The position numbers and the translations under genes are program-made. Source: Candidatus Reidiella endopervernicosa (GTDB lineage: Bacteria; Pseudomonadota; Gammaproteobacteria; GCF-013343005). From it: a stretch of DNA of 64,000 bases. The stretch covers positions 1,532,501-1,596,500 of the forward strand of contig NZ_CP054491.1 in assembly GCF_013343005.1 (NCBI RefSeq), given 5' to 3'. Under the pieces are notes generated by a model. The model worked only from the letters and a program-made list of their open reading frames with translations, had not been told where the DNA came from and ran no database searches. Of this stretch, positions 8,007-18,252 are shown one piece after another (position 1 is the first letter of the stretch; every line of letters starts with the position of its first letter).

Positions 8007-10727
8007 TTACTCTGGAGGCTGAGGTTCGCTCTCCTCCGGATCGTGTTTTCCCTTTTCGCCAAACTCGTGGCGGATTGTGGCATAGCTCTCAATCCGCTCT
8101 GCTACCAGCTGGTTAATGCTCCCTTCCGGATAGTGTTCGTCATCATCCATTTCGCCTGCATCGCAGGCCATTAGCAGGGTGGCTGCCTCGTCGATGGTGT
8201 GGATGGGGTAGATCTGGAAACTACCATTTTCGACCGCCTCTACCACATCGCGGCGTAACATCAGGTGTTTGACGTTGCTGGCGGGTATCAATACCGCATG
8301 TTCATCCAGCTCTCCGCGCCCGCGGCAGATATCGAAAAACCCTTCAATCTTCTCATTGACCCCGCCGATCGCCTGTACCTCGCCGTGTTGATTGACCGAG
8401 CCAGTAACGGCGAGTGATTGCAGAATCGGTTTGTTGGCAAGTGATGAGAGCAGGGCGCAGAGTTCTGCAATCGATGCGCTATCGCCTTCGACTCCGCCGT
8501 AGCTCTGTTCAAACACCAGGCTGGCGGAGAATGAGAGCGGGTGTTTTTGGCCGTAGCGTTCGCCCAACAGTGCGGTGAGGATCATCACCCCCTTGGAGTG
8601 AATGGCGCCACCGAGTTCGATCTCACGTTCAATGTCGATGATCTCGCCCTCACCGAGGCGTGTGGTGGCGGTAATTCGTGTCGGTTGTGCAAAACGGAAG
8701 TTTCCGAGATCGATCACCGAAAGGGCGTTGACCTGTCCTACCTTGCTGCCGGAGGTGTCGATCAGCAGGGTGCCGCGATTGATCTCTTCGTAACTATGTT
8801 CACGTAATCGATCGGCGCGCCGAATCTGTGCGTCGATGGCCTGTTGAATATCACTGTCGTTGATCGCGCTGTGGTTGTTGATGGTGGCAAATCGGGAGTC
8901 GCTATTTTGCGGGAAACTTGTTTTGGGCATCCAAGCCCAAGCAAGCGGCAAATACTTAACGCGACCGTTTATGCCTACGGCGCCCCGACCGTCCTGCGTA
9001 CGTTGCGTAATCACCTCTTCGCGGCTCTACACAACTCCCTCAGTGACTCTACGCCGACATAAAGCCGCTGCTGCATCTTCTCCGTCGTTCGCTCACGCCT
9101 CAACTACGAATAGGCAGACGGCGTCGACTATCGGGACTAACCGCCTTCGCTTCGCTATCCATGGCGGTCAGCGGTGGTCGGCCTCACACAGCAGATCGAC
9201 CAGGGTGCGGGCGTGAGTCGAGAGCTTCTCGTTATCGCCGCTACGACGTGCGCTGTATTCAATCACCCGCACCACGGCGGAGCGGTGCAGAGGAAGGAGC
9301 TTCTCTTTATGCGCCAGCATGCCGAGCAGACGTGCATAGAGTAGGCGATTCTCAGCGGTAGCCTCGATCTGCTCCTCAAAGTCGGCGGCCACCTTGAACA
9401 GTTCAGCAAAGTCGGGGTCGTACTCGAGCAGGATGTAGTAGAGCAGTCGGTCACCGATCAGGATTACCTTGATATCGAGCGGGATCGGTTCGGGTTCAAG
9501 CGAAACGGTGCTGATCAGGCTAAGCATCTGCCCCAGCGACTCAATCTTGATCTCTCCGGCGCGCAAAGCGCGTTTGAGGCCCTCCCAGGCGTAGGGCTCA
9601 GTGAGCAGTTTGCGAATATCAAGAATCAGGTATCCACCATTGGCCTGGTGCAGAGCGCCGGGTTTGATCAGGGTGAAGTCGGTGATCAGGGCGCCCATCT
9701 GTGCAATATGCTCGACGCGACCAACCATGCTCTGGAATGAGGGGTTGTCGTTGTAGATGATCGGCGCACCTTTTGAGTCACTTTGATCGATTAGCAGGTT
9801 GACGCGGTAGCGATTGAAAAGAGAATTCTGATTGTTAGCTGTGGCATTGCTCGGTTGTTTACTCTCTTTGCCGTCCGGTTTGATAAAGATCTCGGTATTC
9901 TCAACCAGATCATCGCGTACCGACTCCAGATAGGTCACCACCTTGGGCAGATTACTGAAGCGGATGGTTAACGCGTCGATCAGGTGAGCAACGGCGGTCA
10001 TAGTGACTTCGTGATTGAGCTGCTTGGTATGCTCGCGTGCCTCTTTATTCCAGAGCGGGATCTGATTGAGAATGTGGTGCAGCTTCTCCTGCAGTGTGGA
10101 GACAATCTGCTCAATGCGTGCCTGCTCCTCTTGGCCGAGCTGTTCATATTTCTCTGGTGGAATGACCTCGCCCTCTGTGGTGGGCGCGAAGGCAAAACCC
10201 GATGGGGTGCGGATCAGGGTGATCTGGTGCTGTTCCGCCTCCTGCTGTAGCTCCGCAAAGGCGCTCTCCTGGCGCTCTTTCAGTGCGTCCTGTATCTCCT
10301 GAACCCGATTCTGATACTCCTCACCTTCAAAGGCGGCGGGGATGGCGCTAAGTAACTCCTCGATCAGGTGGTCCATCTCTCGATGCAGCTCGACTCCTTC
10401 GCCAGCGGGGAGTTCGAGTGCGAGTGGCTTGTGTGTCTCTTTGAAATTGTTGACGTAGCACCAGTCGGAGGGGGTGCGGTCGTTGCTGGCCTGCTGTTCG
10501 ACAAAGTGCTGGATCAGTGTGTGACGACCGATGCCAGCGGGGCCAAGGGCGTAGATATTGTATCCTTCGCGACGTATCGCAATGCCAAAATGGACCGCCT
10601 CTTCAGCGCGGGACTGGCCAACGATCTCTTTGAGGCCATCAAGCTCATCGGTGGTTTCAAACTCAAACTGGTCCGGGTCGCAAAGGCGACAGAGCTGCTG
10701 GCTATTGAGCGGTTTGATCGGTTGCAT
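8007..10727 (-). pseudogene. Lon-type (LonB/YcbZ-like) protease split by a repeat insertion
   Basis: The N-terminal piece (9175-10727) begins MQPIKPLNSQQL. It has a variant P-loop GPAGIGRHT (Arg in place of Lys), AAA+ elements NGGYLILDIRKLL and the helical lid ending ...CEADHR. The C-terminal piece (8007-8892) resumes FATINNHSAINDSDIQQAI and contains the Lon catalytic Ser motif YGGVEGDSASIAEL and Lys motif GGVNEKIEGFFD. Both pieces are in the same frame. Removing the 276-nt repeat plus one CCG copy restores DHRFAT without a gap, for a protein of about 813 residues. The repeat supplies a TGA immediately. A start inside the repeat (9014) could still express the protease domain alone, which is an inference. 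Confidence 0.85.
8896..9171 (-). repeat. Approx. 280-nt dispersed repeat, copy A (inside Lon-like gene)
   Basis: This copy is near-identical by eye, in reverse orientation, to copies at 17216-17493 and 54165-54444. The element reads CTGACCGCC...GCGACTCC. It contains a terminal hairpin ACCGCC/GGCGGT and a second hairpin TTGGGC/GCCCAA near the other end. CCG flanks both sides (8893-8895 and 9172-9174), compatible with a 3-nt target duplication. It encodes no plausible protein and is probably non-autonomous. Confidence 0.85.
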
Positions 10728-10896
10728 GGGATACCTTTATGGCTCTCTTATTCTGATCCTAGTCCCGATTCTCGCATTTGACTGCCAAATCGTGAACCTG
10801 GGTTGTGGTGCTGCCTGAAATAGGTTGAAAAAGGGGCTTCCGCGAGGCGCCCTGATCCCGGTATAATGGCAAGTTGACCTGTTTGTTCAGGGCAAT

Positions 10897-10981
<85 letters not shown>

Positions 10982-11117
10982 TATTTTAGTTGTAGTTCTC
11001 GAAAGTCGCCCCTATCTATAGCTGGATGCGGGTTTCGAGATGAATTGGCAGCAATCGAATGCTGCCGTTAGTTAAACCATATAGACGCATGCGTTCCATG
11101 CGATGAGGTGATTTTCA

Positions 11118-12419
11118 ATGCAAGTTTCAGTCGAGACAACCGAGGGCCTTGAGCGCCGCATGACCATTGAGGTGCCCGCCGAGGAGATTGAACAGGCCAT
11201 TGAGAGCCGTCTGGAGTCGATGAAAGGTCAGGTCAAGGTTGCTGGCTTCCGTCCTGGCAAGGTGCCGCTCAAGGTGGTTAAGCGTCAGTATGGTGATCAG
11301 GTTCGCGCCGAGATTGTAGAAGAGGCGATTCGCAATGCGCTCTCCAACGCGGTTAATCAGGAAAATCTACGCCCTGCAGGCAGTCCTCTGATTGAGCCTA
11401 AGCCTCTCGAGGCGGGCAAGGCGCTGGAGTTCTCTGCAACCTTTGAGATCTATCCGGAGTTTGAGCTTGCTGCGCTTGAGGGTGCCAAGATCGAGAAGCC
11501 GGTTGTTGAGATCAGGGTGGAAGATCTTGAACAGATGCTCAACAAGCTGCGCGATCAGAAGGCAGAGTGGAACGACGTTGAGCGTGAGGCACAGAATGGC
11601 GATCGTGTAATGATCGATTTTGTCGGTGCTATCGATGGCGAAGAGTTCCCTGGTGGTACCGGCCAGCAGGTTGCCGTTGTGCTGGGTGCCAATAGCATGA
11701 TCCCCGGTTTTGAAGATGGGTTGATCGGTAGCAAGGCGGGCGAGGAACATAGCCTCGATCTGACCTTCCCCGAAGAGTACGGTGCCAAAGAGCTTGCGGG
11801 TAAGGATGTGAACTTCAAGGTCACTGTCACCACCGTTGCTGAATCTTTCCTGCCTGAGCTGGATGATGCCTTTGCTGTTGATTTTGGTGTGGCTGATGGC
11901 GGTATCGAAACGCTGCGCAATGAAGTACGTGCCAATATGGATCGTGAGCTTGAGCAGGCAGTGAAGGGCAGTGTTAAAGAGCAGGTAATGGAGCTGCTGC
12001 TGTCGAAGAACGAATTTGACGTGCCAAAGGCGCTGGTCGATCAGGAGATCGGAAATCTGATGCAGCAGTCGGGTCTGCAGATGCCGCCCGAGATGCAGAA
12101 GGATCCGGAGCCGGTTCGTGCGCTGTTTGAAGAGCAGGCGAAAAAACGCGTCAAGCTGAGCTTGATTTTGGCTAATGTCGCCAACAGAAATGAGATTAAG
12201 GTTGACCCTGATCGTGTCCGTGAGACGGTCGATAAGGTTTCGCAGACCTACGACAACCCAGAAGAGTTTGTGAAGTGGTACTACAGTAATCGCGAGGCAC
12301 TGGCGCACGTAGAGTCGCTAGTACTTGAAGAGCAGATCGTTGACTGGGCTGTTGAGCAGCTCGAAGTCAGCGAGGTAGCGAAGTCATTTGAAGAGGTCAT
12401 GGCGTCGAAAACTGCTTAA
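11118..12419 (+). CDS. tig: Trigger factor chaperone
   Basis: Ribosome-associated chaperone with prolyl isomerase activity that meets nascent chains at the exit tunnel. The 433-residue product begins MQVSVETTEGLERRMTIEV. It has the ribosome-docking signature GFRPGKVP near residue 44, an FKBP-like domain from about 150 (GDRVMIDFVGAIDG, GTGQQVAVVLG, MIPGFEDGL), and a long helical C-terminal domain. Length matches the family (about 430). The order tig-clpP-clpX-lon-hupB-ppiD is the classical proteobacterial arrangement. The start has GAGGTG 9 nt upstream. Confidence 0.97.
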   Translation: MQVSVETTEGLERRMTIEVPAEEIEQAIESRLESMKGQVKVAGFRPGKVPLKVVKRQYGDQVRAEIVEEAIRNALSNAVNQENLRPAGSPLIEPKPLEAGKALEFSATFEIYPEFELAALEGAKIEKPVVEIRVEDLEQMLNKLRDQKAEWNDVEREAQNGDRVMIDFVGAIDGEEFPGGTGQQVAVVLGANSMIPGFEDGLIGSKAGEEHSLDLTFPEEYGAKELAGKDVNFKVTVTTVAESFLPELDDAFAVDFGVADGGIETLRNEVRANMDRELEQAVKGSVKEQVMELLLSKNEFDVPKALVDQEIGNLMQQSGLQMPPEMQKDPEPVRALFEEQAKKRVKLSLILANVANRNEIKVDPDRVRETVDKVSQTYDNPEEFVKWYYSNREALAHVESLVLEEQIVDWAVEQLEVSEVAKSFEEVMASKTA

Positions 12420-12448
12420 GTAATCAAAGCCGTAGTCGAGGGGATTAA

Positions 12449-13087
12449 ATGAGCAATTTTGGTGGATTTGACGGTATTCAGGCATCAGGCCTGGTTCCGA
12501 TGGTGGTTGAGCAGACGCAGCGTGGTGAGCGTTCCTACGATATCTACTCACGACTGCTCAAAGAGCGCGTGATCTTCATGGTTGGCCAGGTCGAAGACCA
12601 TATGGCAAACCTGATTGTCGCGCAGTTGCTCTTCCTCGAGTCAGAGAATCCCGATAAAGATATCCATCTCTATATCAACTCACCGGGTGGTTCGGTCAGT
12701 GCCGGTCTCTCAATCTACGACACGATGCAATTTATCAAACCCGACGTCAGCACCATGTGCATCGGTCAGGCGGCCAGCATGGGTGCGGTGTTATTGGCGG
12801 GTGGTGCGGCAGGTAAGCGCTTTGCGCTACCTCACTCTCGCACCATGATTCATCAACCGCTGGGTGGCTTCCAGGGTCAGGCCTCAGATATTGAGCGCCA
12901 TGCCAAAGAGATCCTGTTGGTGCGTGAACGTCTCAACAAGATCCTTGCCGACCATACCGGTCAGTCGATTGAAAAGATTGCAGCCGATACCGATCGTGAT
13001 TTCTTCATGAGTGGTGAAGAGAGTGCCGAATACGGCTTGATCGATTCAGTGCTAGATAACCGCGCAGCAGTTGCTTCTGAGGAGTAA
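12449..13087 (+). CDS. clpP: ATP-dependent Clp protease proteolytic subunit
   Basis: ClpP is the serine peptidase chamber of ClpXP/ClpAP. The 212-residue product has the catalytic serine in [14 protein letters not shown] near residue 110, the catalytic histidine in [12 protein letters not shown] near 135, and an aspartate in DTDRDFFMS. The N-terminal propeptide-like stretch and [23 protein letters not shown] are typical. It starts 29 nt after tig. A small hairpin CAGTGC/GCACTG follows at 13110-13124. Confidence 0.97.
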   Translation: MSNFGGFDGIQASGLVPMVVEQTQRGERSYDIYSRLLKERVIFMVGQVEDHMANLIVAQLLFLESENPDKDIHLYINSPGGSVSAGLSIYDTMQFIKPDVSTMCIGQAASMGAVLLAGGAAGKRFALPHSRTMIHQPLGGFQGQASDIERHAKEILLVRERLNKILADHTGQSIEKIAADTDRDFFMSGEESAEYGLIDSVLDNRAAVASEE

Positions 13088-13293
13088 GGCACGCCGCTGA
13101 GTCACGCGACAGTGCACGGCACTGCGCTGTGGCATTTCAGGCATAACCTCTTATATGACAAGGGATTGACTTGTCACAAACGTCCGAACGTAGTTGAATT
13201 GGACTCAGGGAAATCGAATAGCGGTGCTGAAACGCATCGGAGCAATATTGGGTGCTGACAGAGAGTCGGTATCTGAATGAACGAGGTAAGGTC

Positions 13294-14568
13294 ATGAACG
13301 ACGAAACTGGAAAGGGTGACGAGGGTAAGTTGCTCTATTGCTCATTCTGCGGCAAGAGTCAGCACGAGGTGCGTAAGCTGATTGCTGGACCCTCTGTCTA
13401 CGTTTGTGATGAGTGTGTGGAACTCTGTAACGATATCATTCGTGAGGAGATGCAGGAGAAGGCCGAGGGTGAAGAGAATCATCTGCCCAAGCCACACGAA
13501 ATCAAACAGATTCTTGATGAGTATGTAATCGGTCAGGAGCGTGCCAAGAAGGTGCTCTCTGTGGCTGTTTACAATCACTACAAGCGCCTTGAAGCCAGCA
13601 CCTCGAGCAAGGATGAGGTGGAGCTCTCTAAGAGTAATATTCTCCTGATCGGTCCAACCGGTTGCGGTAAGACGCTGCTGGCTGAAACGCTGGCGCGTCT
13701 GTTGAATGTTCCTTTCACCATGGCCGATGCCACCACCCTAACCGAGGCCGGTTATGTGGGTGAGGATGTTGAGAACATCATCCAGAAGCTGTTGCAGAAG
13801 TGCGACTACGATGTCGACAAGGCGCAGACCGGTATTGTCTATATCGATGAGATCGATAAGATCTCGCGTAAGTCAGATAATCCATCGATTACCCGTGATG
13901 TGTCGGGTGAGGGTGTGCAGCAGGCGCTGCTCAAACTGATCGAGGGCACCGTTGCCTCTGTACCGCCGCAGGGTGGTCGCAAACATCCGCAGCAGGAGTT
14001 TCTGCAGGTCGATACCAAGAATATCCTGTTCATTGTTGGTGGAGCCTTTGCCGGTCTCGATAAGGTGATTACCAGCCGCTCTGAGAAGGGGGGCATCGGC
14101 TTCTCTGCCGAAGTGAAGAGCAAGGAGGATGGTCGTGCATTGGGTGAGGTGCTCTACGACGTCGAGCCCGAGGATCTGATTCGCTACGGCCTGATTCCTG
14201 AGTTTGTCGGTCGTCTGCCTGTTGTGGCGACACTGGAAGAGCTCGATGAAGATGCCCTGATCAAGATTCTCAGTCAGCCGAAGAATGCCTTGACCAAACA
14301 GTATTCCAAGCTGTTCCAAATGGAGGATGTCGATCTGGAGTTCCGTGAGGATGCGCTGCGTGCGGTAGCCCGCAAGGCGATGGAGCGTAAGACCGGCGCA
14401 CGCGGTCTTCGTACCATTCTCGAGACGACGCTGCTCGATACCATGTACGATCTTCCATCAATGGACAACGTTACCAAGGTTGTTGTTGATGAGGCGGCTA
14501 TCACGGGCGATTCCAAGCCCTATCTAATCTTCGAGGGTGCTGAATCGACCGCTTCTGTCGGCGAGTAA
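13294..14568 (+). CDS. clpX: Clp protease ATP-binding subunit ClpX
   Basis: AAA+ unfoldase that recognises tagged substrates and feeds ClpP. The 424-residue product has the N-terminal zinc-binding domain CSFCGKSQ...CDECVELC, Walker A GPTGCGKT, Walker [11 protein letters not shown], the pore loop GYVGED and the ClpP-docking IGF loop (GGIGFSAE). ATG 13294 is chosen because CGAGGTAAG immediately precedes it; the frame is open from 13252. An inverted repeat TGACAAG/CTTGTCA lies at 13156-13176 in the clpP-clpX gap and could carry its own promoter or operator, though this is weak. Confidence 0.97.
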   Translation: MNDETGKGDEGKLLYCSFCGKSQHEVRKLIAGPSVYVCDECVELCNDIIREEMQEKAEGEENHLPKPHEIKQILDEYVIGQERAKKVLSVAVYNHYKRLEASTSSKDEVELSKSNILLIGPTGCGKTLLAETLARLLNVPFTMADATTLTEAGYVGEDVENIIQKLLQKCDYDVDKAQTGIVYIDEIDKISRKSDNPSITRDVSGEGVQQALLKLIEGTVASVPPQGGRKHPQQEFLQVDTKNILFIVGGAFAGLDKVITSRSEKGGIGFSAEVKSKEDGRALGEVLYDVEPEDLIRYGLIPEFVGRLPVVATLEELDEDALIKILSQPKNALTKQYSKLFQMEDVDLEFREDALRAVARKAMERKTGARGLRTILETTLLDTMYDLPSMDNVTKVVVDEAAITGDSKPYLIFEGAESTASVGE

Positions 14569-14581
14569 GTCCCTGTCTATT

Positions 14582-14619
14582 CTCCTCGAACTGGGCGGCA
14601 CGCCCTCCAGTTCGGAGGG
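14582..14619 (+). terminator. Strong hairpin after clpX
   Basis: A long near-perfect stem (CTCCTCGAACTGG with CCAGTTCGGAGG) follows the clpX stop. No T run follows, so it may be a transcript-stabilising or factor-dependent end rather than a canonical intrinsic terminator. Confidence 0.45.
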
Positions 14620-14654
14620 GATCGTGTTATCTCCAAGCCCGCATTTCTGATGGG

Positions 14655-14683
14655 CTTGAATCATTGCCCCCAAAGACCCATAT
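14655..14683 (+). promoter_or_regulatory. Sigma-32 heat-shock promoter of lon
   Basis: CTTGAAT (14655-14661), 14 nt, then ACCCATAT (14676-14683). This is very close to the heat-shock consensus CTTGAAA-N13-17-CCCCATnT and lies about 90 nt before the lon start. The match is seen in the sequence; heat induction is the known behaviour of lon and is inferred here. Confidence 0.75.
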
Positions 14684-14774
14684 TGAATACAAAGGCTGCA
14701 TTGTTGTGTGGTTCAGTTTCGAGTGGTGGCGCTCTTCTGTCGCCAGCTCACTAGCGAATTAAGAGGATCTCGTG

Positions 14775-17207
14775 ATGGAGAATAAAGATAAGGTGTCAGA
14801 AGTGGTTGATGGTCAACGACTTACGATGCCGGTGTTGCCGCTGCGCGATGTGGTGGTCTATCCGCATATGGTTATTCCGCTCTTTGTTGGTCGCGAGAAG
14901 TCTATACAGGCACTAGAGCTGGCGATGGCGAGCGACAAGCAAATCCTGTTGGTGGCGCAGACCAGTGCCGAGATTGACGACCCAACCCTCGACGATATCT
15001 ATCGCATCGGTACCCTCTCAACAATCCTGCAGCTACTCAAGCTTCCCGATGGCACCGTCAAGGTGCTGGTCGAGGGTGGTGAGCGTGCCCGTGTGGTTGA
15101 GTACATCGAAGAGGATAATCATATCGCGGCGCAGGTCGAAAGACTCGAAGCGGAGGCGATGGGTGATGTGCGTGAGGCCGACGTGCTGATGCGCTCACTG
15201 CTGACCCAGTTCGAGCAGTACGCTAAGCTGAATAAGAAGATACCTCCCGAGGTGTTGACCTCGCTCAATGGTATCGATGAGCCGGGGCGTATGGTCGATA
15301 CCATTGTTGCCCATATGTCGCTGAAGATCGATGAGAAGCAGAACATCCTCGGTATCGAGAATATCCAGGAGCGTATCGAGCATATGATGGCGCTGATCGA
15401 AGGCGAACTCGATGTGCTGCAGATCGAGAAGCGCATTCGTGGTCGCGTTAAGCAACAGATGGAGAAGAGTCAGCGCGAGTACTATCTCAATGAGCAGATG
15501 AAGGCGATCCAGAAGGAGTTGGGCGAGATGGAGGATGCGCCCAATGAGATCGAAGAGCTGACGCAGAAGATTGAGAAAGCGGGCATGAGCAAGGAGGCGA
15601 AGGATAAGGCGACCTCAGAGCTCAACAAGCTGAAGATGATGTCACCGATGTCGGCCGAGGCGACCGTGGTGCGCAACTACATCGACTGGATGGTCAGTGT
15701 GCCATGGAAAAAACGTAACAAAATCCGCAACGATCTCGCGGCGGCTGAAGATGTGCTTGAGGCTGATCACTACGGTCTGGAGAAGGTCAAGGAGCGTATC
15801 CTTGAGTATCTCGCCGTGCAGCAGCGAGTGAAGAAGCTGAAGGGACCGATTCTCTGTCTGGTTGGTCCGCCCGGTGTTGGTAAGACCTCTCTGGGGCGCT
15901 CGATTGCCCGTGCTACGAGTAGAAAATTTGTTCGTATGTCGCTCGGTGGCGTGCGAGATGAGGCAGAGATTCGTGGCCACCGTCGCACCTATATCGGTTC
16001 CATGCCGGGCAAGATCCTGCAGAACCTTTCCAAGGTTGGTACCCGTAACCCGCTCTATCTGCTTGATGAGATCGATAAGATGGCGATGGATTTCCGTGGC
16101 GACCCCTCATCAGCGCTACTCGAGGTGCTCGATCCCGAGCAGAACAACACCTTTAACGATCACTACATGGAGGTCGATTTCGATCTCTCCGATGTAATGT
16201 TTGTTGCGACCTCAAACTCGATGAATATTCCTGGGCCGTTGCTTGATCGTATGGAGGTGATTCGTATTCCCGGTTATACCGAGGATGAGAAGCTCAATAT
16301 TGCCTCTCGCTACCTGGTGCCTAAACAGATTGAGGCCAATGGCCTGAAATCGACCGAGATCGGCATCTCCGATCTGAGTCTGCGTGACATCATTCGCTAC
16401 TACACCCGTGAGGCGGGCGTGCGTAGCCTGGAGCGTGAGATCTCCAAGATCTGCCGTAAGGTGGTCAAGGAGGTGCTACTGAAGCCGCGTAAGAGCAAGC
16501 TGAACGTTACTCCGAAGAGTCTCGATAAATATCTCGGGGTGCGTCGTTTCCGTTATGGACGTGCAGAGGAGGCCGATCAGGTTGGGCAGGTCACCGGTCT
16601 GGCGTGGACTGAGGTGGGTGGTGAACTGCTCACCATTGAGGCGACCACGATGGATGGTAAGGGCAAGTTGATTCACACCGGTTCGCTCGGTGATGTGATG
16701 CAGGAATCGATTCAGGCGGCGATGACCGTGATTCGCAGCCGTGCCGATATGCTTGGTATCGATAGCGACTTTTATCAGAAGCAAGACATCCATATACACA
16801 TGCCAGAGGGCGCAACTCCTAAAGATGGACCGAGTGCGGGCGTTGGAATGTGCACTGCCTTTGCATCAATTTTGACCGGCATTCCGGTCTGTGCTGATGT
16901 GGCAATGACCGGTGAGATCACTCTGCGTGGTGAGGTATTACCAATCGGTGGTCTCAAGGAGAAGTTGCTGGCAGCTCACCGTGGCGGCATCGGTATTGTC
17001 TTGATCCCAGAAGAGAACCGTAAGGATCTGGTTGATATTCCAAAGAATGTTCTCGACGATTTAGACATTCGTCCGGTTAAGTGGATTGATGAGGTATTGG
17101 AAATTGCGCTGCAGCATATGCCGCAACCGCGCGAGGATGCGGAGGGTGGTGTGTCGCGTAAACAGGCCAGTGAGAAGAAGCGTACACGCAGAGTTCGTGC
17201 GCACTAA
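14775..17207 (+). CDS. lon: ATP-dependent Lon protease
   Basis: Cytoplasmic AAA+ serine protease degrading misfolded and regulatory proteins. The 810-residue product has the N-terminal LON domain ([15 protein letters not shown]), a coiled coil, Walker [10 protein letters not shown] near residue 360, Walker [11 protein letters not shown], and the protease domain with catalytic serine in [11 protein letters not shown] and lysine in [14 protein letters not shown]. The C-terminal tail is basic ([10 protein letters not shown]). ATG 14775 has AGAGGA 7 nt upstream; GTG 14772 is less well spaced. A sigma-32 promoter precedes it. Repeat copy B begins 9 nt after its stop. Confidence 0.97.
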   Translation: MENKDKVSEVVDGQRLTMPVLPLRDVVVYPHMVIPLFVGREKSIQALELAMASDKQILLVAQTSAEIDDPTLDDIYRIGTLSTILQLLKLPDGTVKVLVEGGERARVVEYIEEDNHIAAQVERLEAEAMGDVREADVLMRSLLTQFEQYAKLNKKIPPEVLTSLNGIDEPGRMVDTIVAHMSLKIDEKQNILGIENIQERIEHMMALIEGELDVLQIEKRIRGRVKQQMEKSQREYYLNEQMKAIQKELGEMEDAPNEIEELTQKIEKAGMSKEAKDKATSELNKLKMMSPMSAEATVVRNYIDWMVSVPWKKRNKIRNDLAAAEDVLEADHYGLEKVKERILEYLAVQQRVKKLKGPILCLVGPPGVGKTSLGRSIARATSRKFVRMSLGGVRDEAEIRGHRRTYIGSMPGKILQNLSKVGTRNPLYLLDEIDKMAMDFRGDPSSALLEVLDPEQNNTFNDHYMEVDFDLSDVMFVATSNSMNIPGPLLDRMEVIRIPGYTEDEKLNIASRYLVPKQIEANGLKSTEIGISDLSLRDIIRYYTREAGVRSLEREISKICRKVVKEVLLKPRKSKLNVTPKSLDKYLGVRRFRYGRAEEADQVGQVTGLAWTEVGGELLTIEATTMDGKGKLIHTGSLGDVMQESIQAAMTVIRSRADMLGIDSDFYQKQDIHIHMPEGATPKDGPSAGVGMCTAFASILTGIPVCADVAMTGEITLRGEVLPIGGLKEKLLAAHRGGIGIVLIPEENRKDLVDIPKNVLDDLDIRPVKWIDEVLEIALQHMPQPREDAEGGVSRKQASEKKRTRRVRAH

Positions 17208-17215
17208 CTCTGGCG

Positions 17216-17493
17216 CTGACCGCCATGGAGAGCGAAGTGAGGGCGGTTAGTCCCCGATAGTCGACGCCGTCTGTATATTCGTAGTTGAGAGCGCGAGCGA
17301 ACGACGGAGAAGATGCAGCAGCGGCTTTATGTCGGCGTAGAGTCACTGAGGGAGTTGTGTAGAGCCGCGAAGAGGTGATTACGCAACGAACGCAGAACGT
17401 CGGGCGCCGCAGGCATAAACGGTCGCGTGAAGTTTTGCTGTTTGCTTGGGCTTGATGCCCAAAACAAACTTTCGCAAAAATAGCGACTCCCCG
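17216..17493 (+). repeat. Approx. 280-nt dispersed repeat, copy B
   Basis: Second copy of the CTGACCGCC...GCGACTCC element, oriented with lon and beginning just after its stop. The ends match copies A and C (right end ...GACTCCCCGG). It fills most of the 445-nt lon-hupB gap. Small open frames within it are the same spurious ones seen in the other copies. Confidence 0.85.
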
Positions 17494-17523
17494 GGCAGCA
17501 GTAGTTAAGGCGTTTGTCAACGA

Positions 17524-17553
17524 TTGACAGGCTGCGAAAGCACTTGGTATAAA
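17524..17553 (+). promoter_or_regulatory. Sigma-70 promoter of hupB
   Basis: Perfect -35 TTGACA (17524-17529) and near-perfect -10 TATAAA (17548-17553), separated by 18 nt. They lie about 100 nt before hupB. The repeat inserted upstream leaves this promoter intact. Confidence 0.75.
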
Positions 17554-17652
17554 ACACCGGTCAATTTTTCACGGGTGGCAAAGGAGAGGCCACCCGTCTC
17601 TGTTTTTGTATTCTTTGATTATTAGAATTTAAGCCAAAGGGGAACATCCATA

Positions 17653-17925
17653 ATGAATAAATCCGAACTCGTTGAAGCTGTTGCTGCGTCTGCAGACCTT
17701 CCAAAAGCAACAGCTGCTAAAGCAGTAGATGCAGTACTTGACACCATCACCAATACTCTGAAAAATGGCGACCAGGTTAGCGTAGTAGGTTTCGGCACCT
17801 TCGAAGTTCGTGAGCGTGCAGCCCGTACTGGTCGTAATCCACAGACCGGTGCAGCCATCGAAATCAAGGCAAGTAAGGCGCCTGCATTTAAGGCTGGTAA
17901 AGCTCTAAAGGATGCCGTAAACTAG
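17653..17925 (+). CDS. hupB: DNA-binding protein HU-beta
   Basis: Small nucleoid protein that bends DNA as a dimer. The 90-residue product begins [19 protein letters not shown] and contains the beta-arm signature [22 protein letters not shown] with the intercalating proline, ending [11 protein letters not shown]. Length matches HU exactly. The ribosome-binding site is GGGGAA. Codon choice is A/T-richer at third positions than its neighbours, as often seen in very highly expressed genes. Two tRNA genes follow within 13 nt. Confidence 0.97.
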   Translation: MNKSELVEAVAASADLPKATAAKAVDAVLDTITNTLKNGDQVSVVGFGTFEVRERAARTGRNPQTGAAIEIKASKAPAFKAGKALKDAVN

Positions 17926-17937
17926 CGCGCTCTTTCG

Positions 17938-18013
17938 GGGTGCTTAGCTCAGCTGGGAGAGCATCGCCCTTACAAGGCGAGGGTCGGGGGTTCGATCCCC
18001 TCAGCACCCACCA
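17938..18013 (+). tRNA. tRNA-Val (TAC)
   Basis: Acceptor GGGTGCT/AGCACCC, encoded CCA, T-loop GTTCGAT, anticodon loop CTTACAA giving TAC. It starts 13 nt after hupB. Confidence 0.95.
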
Positions 18014-18022
18014 AGTTAATGC

Positions 18023-18099
18023 GGAGTGGTAGTTCAGTTGGTTAGAATACCGGCCTGTCACGCCGGGGGTCGCGGGTTCGAGTCCCGTCCACTCCGCCA
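18023..18099 (+). tRNA. tRNA-Asp (GTC)
   Basis: Acceptor GGAGTGG/CCACTCC, discriminator G, encoded CCA, anticodon loop CTGTCAC giving GTC. A terminator follows 11 nt later. Confidence 0.95.
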
Positions 18100-18110
18100 C
18101 TAACAAGTCA

Positions 18111-18140
18111 AAAGGCGTCCAATAGGGCGCCTTTTTTCTT
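18111..18140 (+). terminator. Intrinsic terminator after the tRNA pair
   Basis: Stem AAGGCG-CC with GG-CGCCTT followed by a T run (TTTTTTCTTTT). It ends the hupB/tRNA transcription unit before ppiD. Confidence 0.85.
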
Positions 18141-18252
18141 TTCTAATTTCTTACTTCACTTCATACGCCTCTACCGGGATAATGGGCCGTTACGTCAGGG
18201 GCTGGCCCCTAACTTGAGCAGAATAAATCTAACTTACCGGTAGCTACTAACC

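Noticed and set aside
10982-11117. Sigma-32 promoter before tig
   Set aside because: CTCGAAA and CCCCTAT occur together but only 4 nt apart, far too close for -35/-10 elements.
11367-12308. 313-residue frame antisense to tig
   Set aside because: Lies wholly inside trigger factor; the sense protein is unmistakable and the antisense composition is not protein-like.
17077-17557. Short frames across repeat copy B (and the same frames in copies A and C)
   Set aside because: They recur only because the repeat recurs, differ between copies by frame shifts and stops, and lack ribosome-binding sites.
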